Source: Sphingobacterium yanglingense
GTDB lineage: Bacteria; Bacteroidota; Bacteroidia; Sphingobacteriales; Sphingobacteriaceae
Assembly: GCF_004363245.1 (NCBI RefSeq)
Contig: NZ_SNYV01000018.1
Span: 1 to 64,000 of the forward strand
Direction of reading: 5' to 3'
Length of the DNA: 64,000 nt
The translations under genes and the position numbers were made by a program. Shown here one piece after another: positions 61,304 through 64,000 of this stretch (the stretch's first letter is position 1; each line of letters opens with the position of its first letter). The notes beneath the pieces were generated by a model. The model saw nothing but the letters and a program-made list of their open reading frames with translations. It did no database searches and had not been told where the DNA came from.

Positions 61304-62161
61304 TTATTTGATAAATTCCTGAATAGCTTTTTGTGTGTCGGCCTGTAATGTCCTGAAGTTGATACCATATTCACGTTGGAAGTAACGAACGACGATATCT
61401 TCTTTTTTACGCAAAATGTTTCTCGCTTCTACAGGTAGGTTGGGGTTGTTCACGATGGTATTAAAGGCATCCTGCCCATAGACTAAAAGAACAGATACGG
61501 TTTCTACAAAATCCTCATCGGGGCTAGCCTTGGCATAGGCCGTGACCAGACCTTGAGACTGCGCCAGCTGGTCGCTGCTATTGAACCAGGCAGCGGTATA
61601 ATGCTGTGGATTGAGTGATTTCCATTCGACCGGATAAAGTCTGTTCTGATGCAAAATATGGGCGAATTCATGGTGAATGGTATGAAGCATCTGCACGACC
61701 TGGTCCGGGCTCTCCTTGGCAAATTTATTAACCACCATAAGTACGATTTTACGTCCACCTTCGGCCTGTCCGAGTACGATAGTCCCGTCGTTATTATGCT
61801 CGGCACTTCCGGCCAACATAAATACTTTAGGACTGTATTTCTTGATAAAATCTTCTCCCGCAGATTTGACATAGGGCGCTATCCAGATATCCCGTACAGC
61901 GGTCATCACCAGTTCTACTTTTTCTTCTTTGACGGGTACAAGGTTCCTCAGGTAGTTGAGTTCAAAAGGATCCCATTTGTATTTTACCTCGATGTTATAG
62001 GGGGTGACAAAGTTGGTCTCCAACCATTTGTCTATTGGTCCCGCAACCCAGGTTTCGCCACCCAATCCCAATATTGGCGCGTCGGGCAGAACTTCACTTT
62101 TTGTGCAACTCATCATGGCTAAGCCCGCGAGTAGAAGTATGCTTATAATTGTTGTTTTCAT
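61304..62161 (-). CDS. Substrate-import-associated zinc metallohydrolase lipoprotein
   Basis: The 285-aa lipoprotein has Cys19 in MMSC and the zinc motif HHEFAHILHQ (HEFAH at 164-168). Its layout matches the family of HExxH lipoproteins that accompany SusC/SusD pairs in Bacteroidota. A downstream acidic motif (DEDFVETVSVLL) offers the third zinc ligand. It is predicted to cut a peptide or protein at the cell surface before import. It lies 2 bases after SusD. Confidence 0.92.
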   Translation of the reverse strand: MKTTIISILLLAGLAMMSCTKSEVLPDAPILGLGGETWVAGPIDKWLETNFVTPYNIEVKYKWDPFELNYLRNLVPVKEEKVELVMTAVRDIWIAPYVKSAGEDFIKKYSPKVFMLAGSAEHNNDGTIVLGQAEGGRKIVLMVVNKFAKESPDQVVQMLHTIHHEFAHILHQNRLYPVEWKSLNPQHYTAAWFNSSDQLAQSQGLVTAYAKASPDEDFVETVSVLLVYGQDAFNTIVNNPNLPVEARNILRKKEDIVVRYFQREYGINFRTLQADTQKAIQEFIK

Positions 62162-62163
62162 TG

Positions 62164-63636
62164 TTATCTTGGATTAAGTTGTATACCTGAACTCTGTACT
62201 TCTTCGGGCATCTGAAAAACACGCATAGGGTGGTTAGGACCGAGAATCATGACATCGCCTTTGCTAGTCTTATGTTCGACGGTCAGGTTATGGCGTACAA
62301 TGTCAAACCATCGCTGTCCCTCGGCAATAAAGTATACCTGTTTAAAATCCAGTATGCAGTTGAGGACGGCTTGTTTGCGATCCTGTGTTTTGTAAAATGC
62401 CAATAGCTTTTTCATATTGACTTCCAGTAGATCGTCAAAATAGATAGGGAACATATAGGAGTGAATAAATTTGGTAGAGGCAAATCGGTTGATATCTTCC
62501 AATGCCGCATCATAGTTGCCGAGCATCGCTTGGCTCTCTGCACGGTTAAATAATACCTCTTCGCTGCTGAATAAAGGAACCATATTATAAGGTACACCTG
62601 ATTCGGCATGCAGACTCTGTTTTACGAAATGTTCCCGGAATTTGGGAATATTCAAACTCAGCTCGCTACCATATACGTTGTAGGCCCAGATACCGGTCGT
62701 AACATTGGCCGAATTGAAAAACTTGGCCATCAGATTGCTCGTAAGCCCATATCGATAGCTGAAATATGACCTGCCCCATACCGAGGGAGTCTCTACCAGC
62801 AGTAAGTTGGCCGGATTGTCGGCCCGTGTATATTGAGCCTGTAGTTCGAGGTATTGATAGCTGCGGTAAGTCTCGCTATTTACGGGACGCAGACTGGAGG
62901 TCACAGCGTCTCCCGGAAAGGCTGCCTCGGCATGCACAATAGCCGTTTTGTAGTCACGTTTGAATAGATAATAGCGCGAGGCAAAAGCGTGCGCTGCTAC
63001 TTTTGTAAAGTGATATTTTGGCGATTTGTACTTGCTGTCGTCCAGTAGTGGAAGACCTTCTAGCAGGTCTTTTTCAATATTTTCGTACACAGTGGCAACG
63101 GTGCCCCGTGTATATTTTTTAATGACTATATTTTCAGTATCCGTAACGTAGGGTATACCCGGGTCGGATGTAGACGAATTGATAGAGTAAGGTTGTGCAA
63201 ATAGTACGGCCAACATAAAATGAGCATAGGCGCGAGCTACTAAAGCTTCTCCTTTGTAGGCACTATATTTTTCTGGATTCGTCGAGTTGTTAATAACTTC
63301 GAGCGCTTGATTGGCGGCAGCAATTGCCTTATAGGATGCATTCCAATAGAATATAGGGCCATCTATTCCGGTCTGGTCTGCATCGCGGAAGTTGAAAGGA
63401 TTGATATTGACCAGATCAATGGCACCGGCACCTTTGTCCTCTACATTGTCGGTCATAGACTCGGTAAATGGGATATAGTTTGCTTGCGGATAGGCTGTAG
63501 CCAATAACTCACCCACTTTTTCGGGGCTATCGAGCTCGGTTCGCATATCGGGGCTCTGCTCCAGGTATTTGCTACAGGAAGAGGCTATAATACAGGTTGC
63601 TATAAAGCTGATTCTTAGATATGTTTTTGTTTTCAT
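62164..63636 (-). CDS. SusD/RagB-family lipoprotein
   Basis: The 490-aa lipoprotein has Cys21 in CIIASSC, SusD repeats (GEALVARAYAHFMLAVLFAQ), EVLFNRAESQAMLGNYDAAL and the C-terminal GQRWFDIVRHNL...MRVFQMPEEVQSSG. It directly follows SusC and precedes the metallohydrolase. Confidence 0.93.
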   Translation of the reverse strand: MKTKTYLRISFIATCIIASSCSKYLEQSPDMRTELDSPEKVGELLATAYPQANYIPFTESMTDNVEDKGAGAIDLVNINPFNFRDADQTGIDGPIFYWNASYKAIAAANQALEVINNSTNPEKYSAYKGEALVARAYAHFMLAVLFAQPYSINSSTSDPGIPYVTDTENIVIKKYTRGTVATVYENIEKDLLEGLPLLDDSKYKSPKYHFTKVAAHAFASRYYLFKRDYKTAIVHAEAAFPGDAVTSSLRPVNSETYRSYQYLELQAQYTRADNPANLLLVETPSVWGRSYFSYRYGLTSNLMAKFFNSANVTTGIWAYNVYGSELSLNIPKFREHFVKQSLHAESGVPYNMVPLFSSEEVLFNRAESQAMLGNYDAALEDINRFASTKFIHSYMFPIYFDDLLEVNMKKLLAFYKTQDRKQAVLNCILDFKQVYFIAEGQRWFDIVRHNLTVEHKTSKGDVMILGPNHPMRVFQMPEEVQSSGIQLNPR

Positions 63637-63638
63637 CG

Positions 63639-64000
63639 TTATAATCCTACTTTTAGTGAAAAAGTAAACTGTCTCGGTATCGGCATGGCTACACCACCTG
63701 ATCCTAGGAATTCGGGGTCTTGGCCACGTAAGGTCTTATCCGAGTATAATAGCCAGAGATTATTTCCCACTAGGCTGATGGAGCTACTTTTAATCGGTAA
63801 GTTGTTGAATATTTTTGTTGGTAGGGTATAGGTCAACATAAGTTGCTTCACCCGGATGAAATCGCCTTTTGCTACGCGTGCTGTGGAGTAATTGTAGTTA
63901 TTATAGGGATAGCCATCGATCAGCTGTGCTCCGGTACGTGCATCCATGATAGAAGGGGCGATATCATCCCCAAAGAGAACCCAGCGGTCTAATAGATCTT
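63639..64000 (-). CDS. SusC-family transporter, C-terminal fragment (runs off the window)
   Basis: The last 120 or so residues of a SusC-family beta barrel end in PRQFTFSLKVGL. The motifs GDFIRVKQLMLTYTLP and LVGNNLWLLYSDKTLRGQDPE are typical of SusC C-termini. The frame stays open to the window's right edge, so the start and any STN domain lie outside. It heads the operon continuing leftward to 58635. Confidence 0.93.
   Translation of the reverse strand, partial: DLLDRWVLFGDDIAPSIMDARTGAQLIDGYPYNNYNYSTARVAKGDFIRVKQLMLTYTLPTKIFNNLPIKSSSISLVGNNLWLLYSDKTLRGQDPEFLGSGGVAMPIPRQFTFSLKVGL

Overview
The window comes from a Bacteroidota chromosome, most likely a Sphingobacteriaceae relative such as Sphingobacterium or Pedobacter. 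This rests on five SusC/SusD outer-membrane uptake loci, three ECF sigma/FecR pairs, several TlpA-type thioredoxins, Bacteroidota-restricted families (DUF4302, DUF4465, DUF6266, DUF5675) and TAnnTTTG-type promoter elements. I see no tRNA, rRNA, CRISPR array or intact insertion sequence.

Region 1 (1-6.5 kb) is AT-rich and looks like an acquired defence or accessory island. It holds a two-gene type I CBASS operon (CD-NTase and an HNH-SAVED effector of the Cap5 type, the latter with a reading-frame break in an A9 run). Next come two unrecognised membrane-associated proteins separated by 79-bp direct repeats, then an XRE regulator divergent from a promoter. That promoter reads into about 400 nt of strongly structured, apparently non-coding RNA ending in a terminator-like hairpin.

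Region 2 (6.6-16 kb) has a SusC-SusD-TlpA operon, a few small genes, a Crp-like regulator, a divergent pair (127-aa protein and LytTR regulator) with a LytTR-like direct repeat between them, and an excisionase-like HTH gene followed by an array of fifteen 11-bp units and a MITE-like element.

Region 3 (16.4-25.2 kb, minus strand) is a complete sigma-FecR-SusC-SusD-DUF4465-thioredoxin locus. Region 4 (25.4-34.4 kb) holds a phage-lysis-like cassette (DUF6266, small hydrophobic protein, DUF5675, holin-like protein), a Fic gene between direct repeats, an ABC ATPase with a permease-M1 peptidase fusion, and a five-unit nested tandem repeat.

Region 5 (34.4-54.6 kb) has two sigma-FecR-SusC-SusD-TlpA loci arranged back to back. 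The rightward one continues with a second TlpA protein and an S41 protease. Region 6 (54.6-58.5 kb) has a class C beta-lactamase-like gene broken by one extra base, a thioredoxin-reductase-like flavoprotein and an orphan ECF sigma factor. Region 7 (58.6 kb to the edge) is a SusC-SusD-zinc metallohydrolase-DUF4302-DUF4302 operon that runs out of the window.

The recurring theme is regulated TonB-dependent import coupled to periplasmic thiol chemistry: sigma and FecR sense, SusC/SusD import, TlpA-like proteins act on cargo or partners. No substrate can be named from sequence alone.
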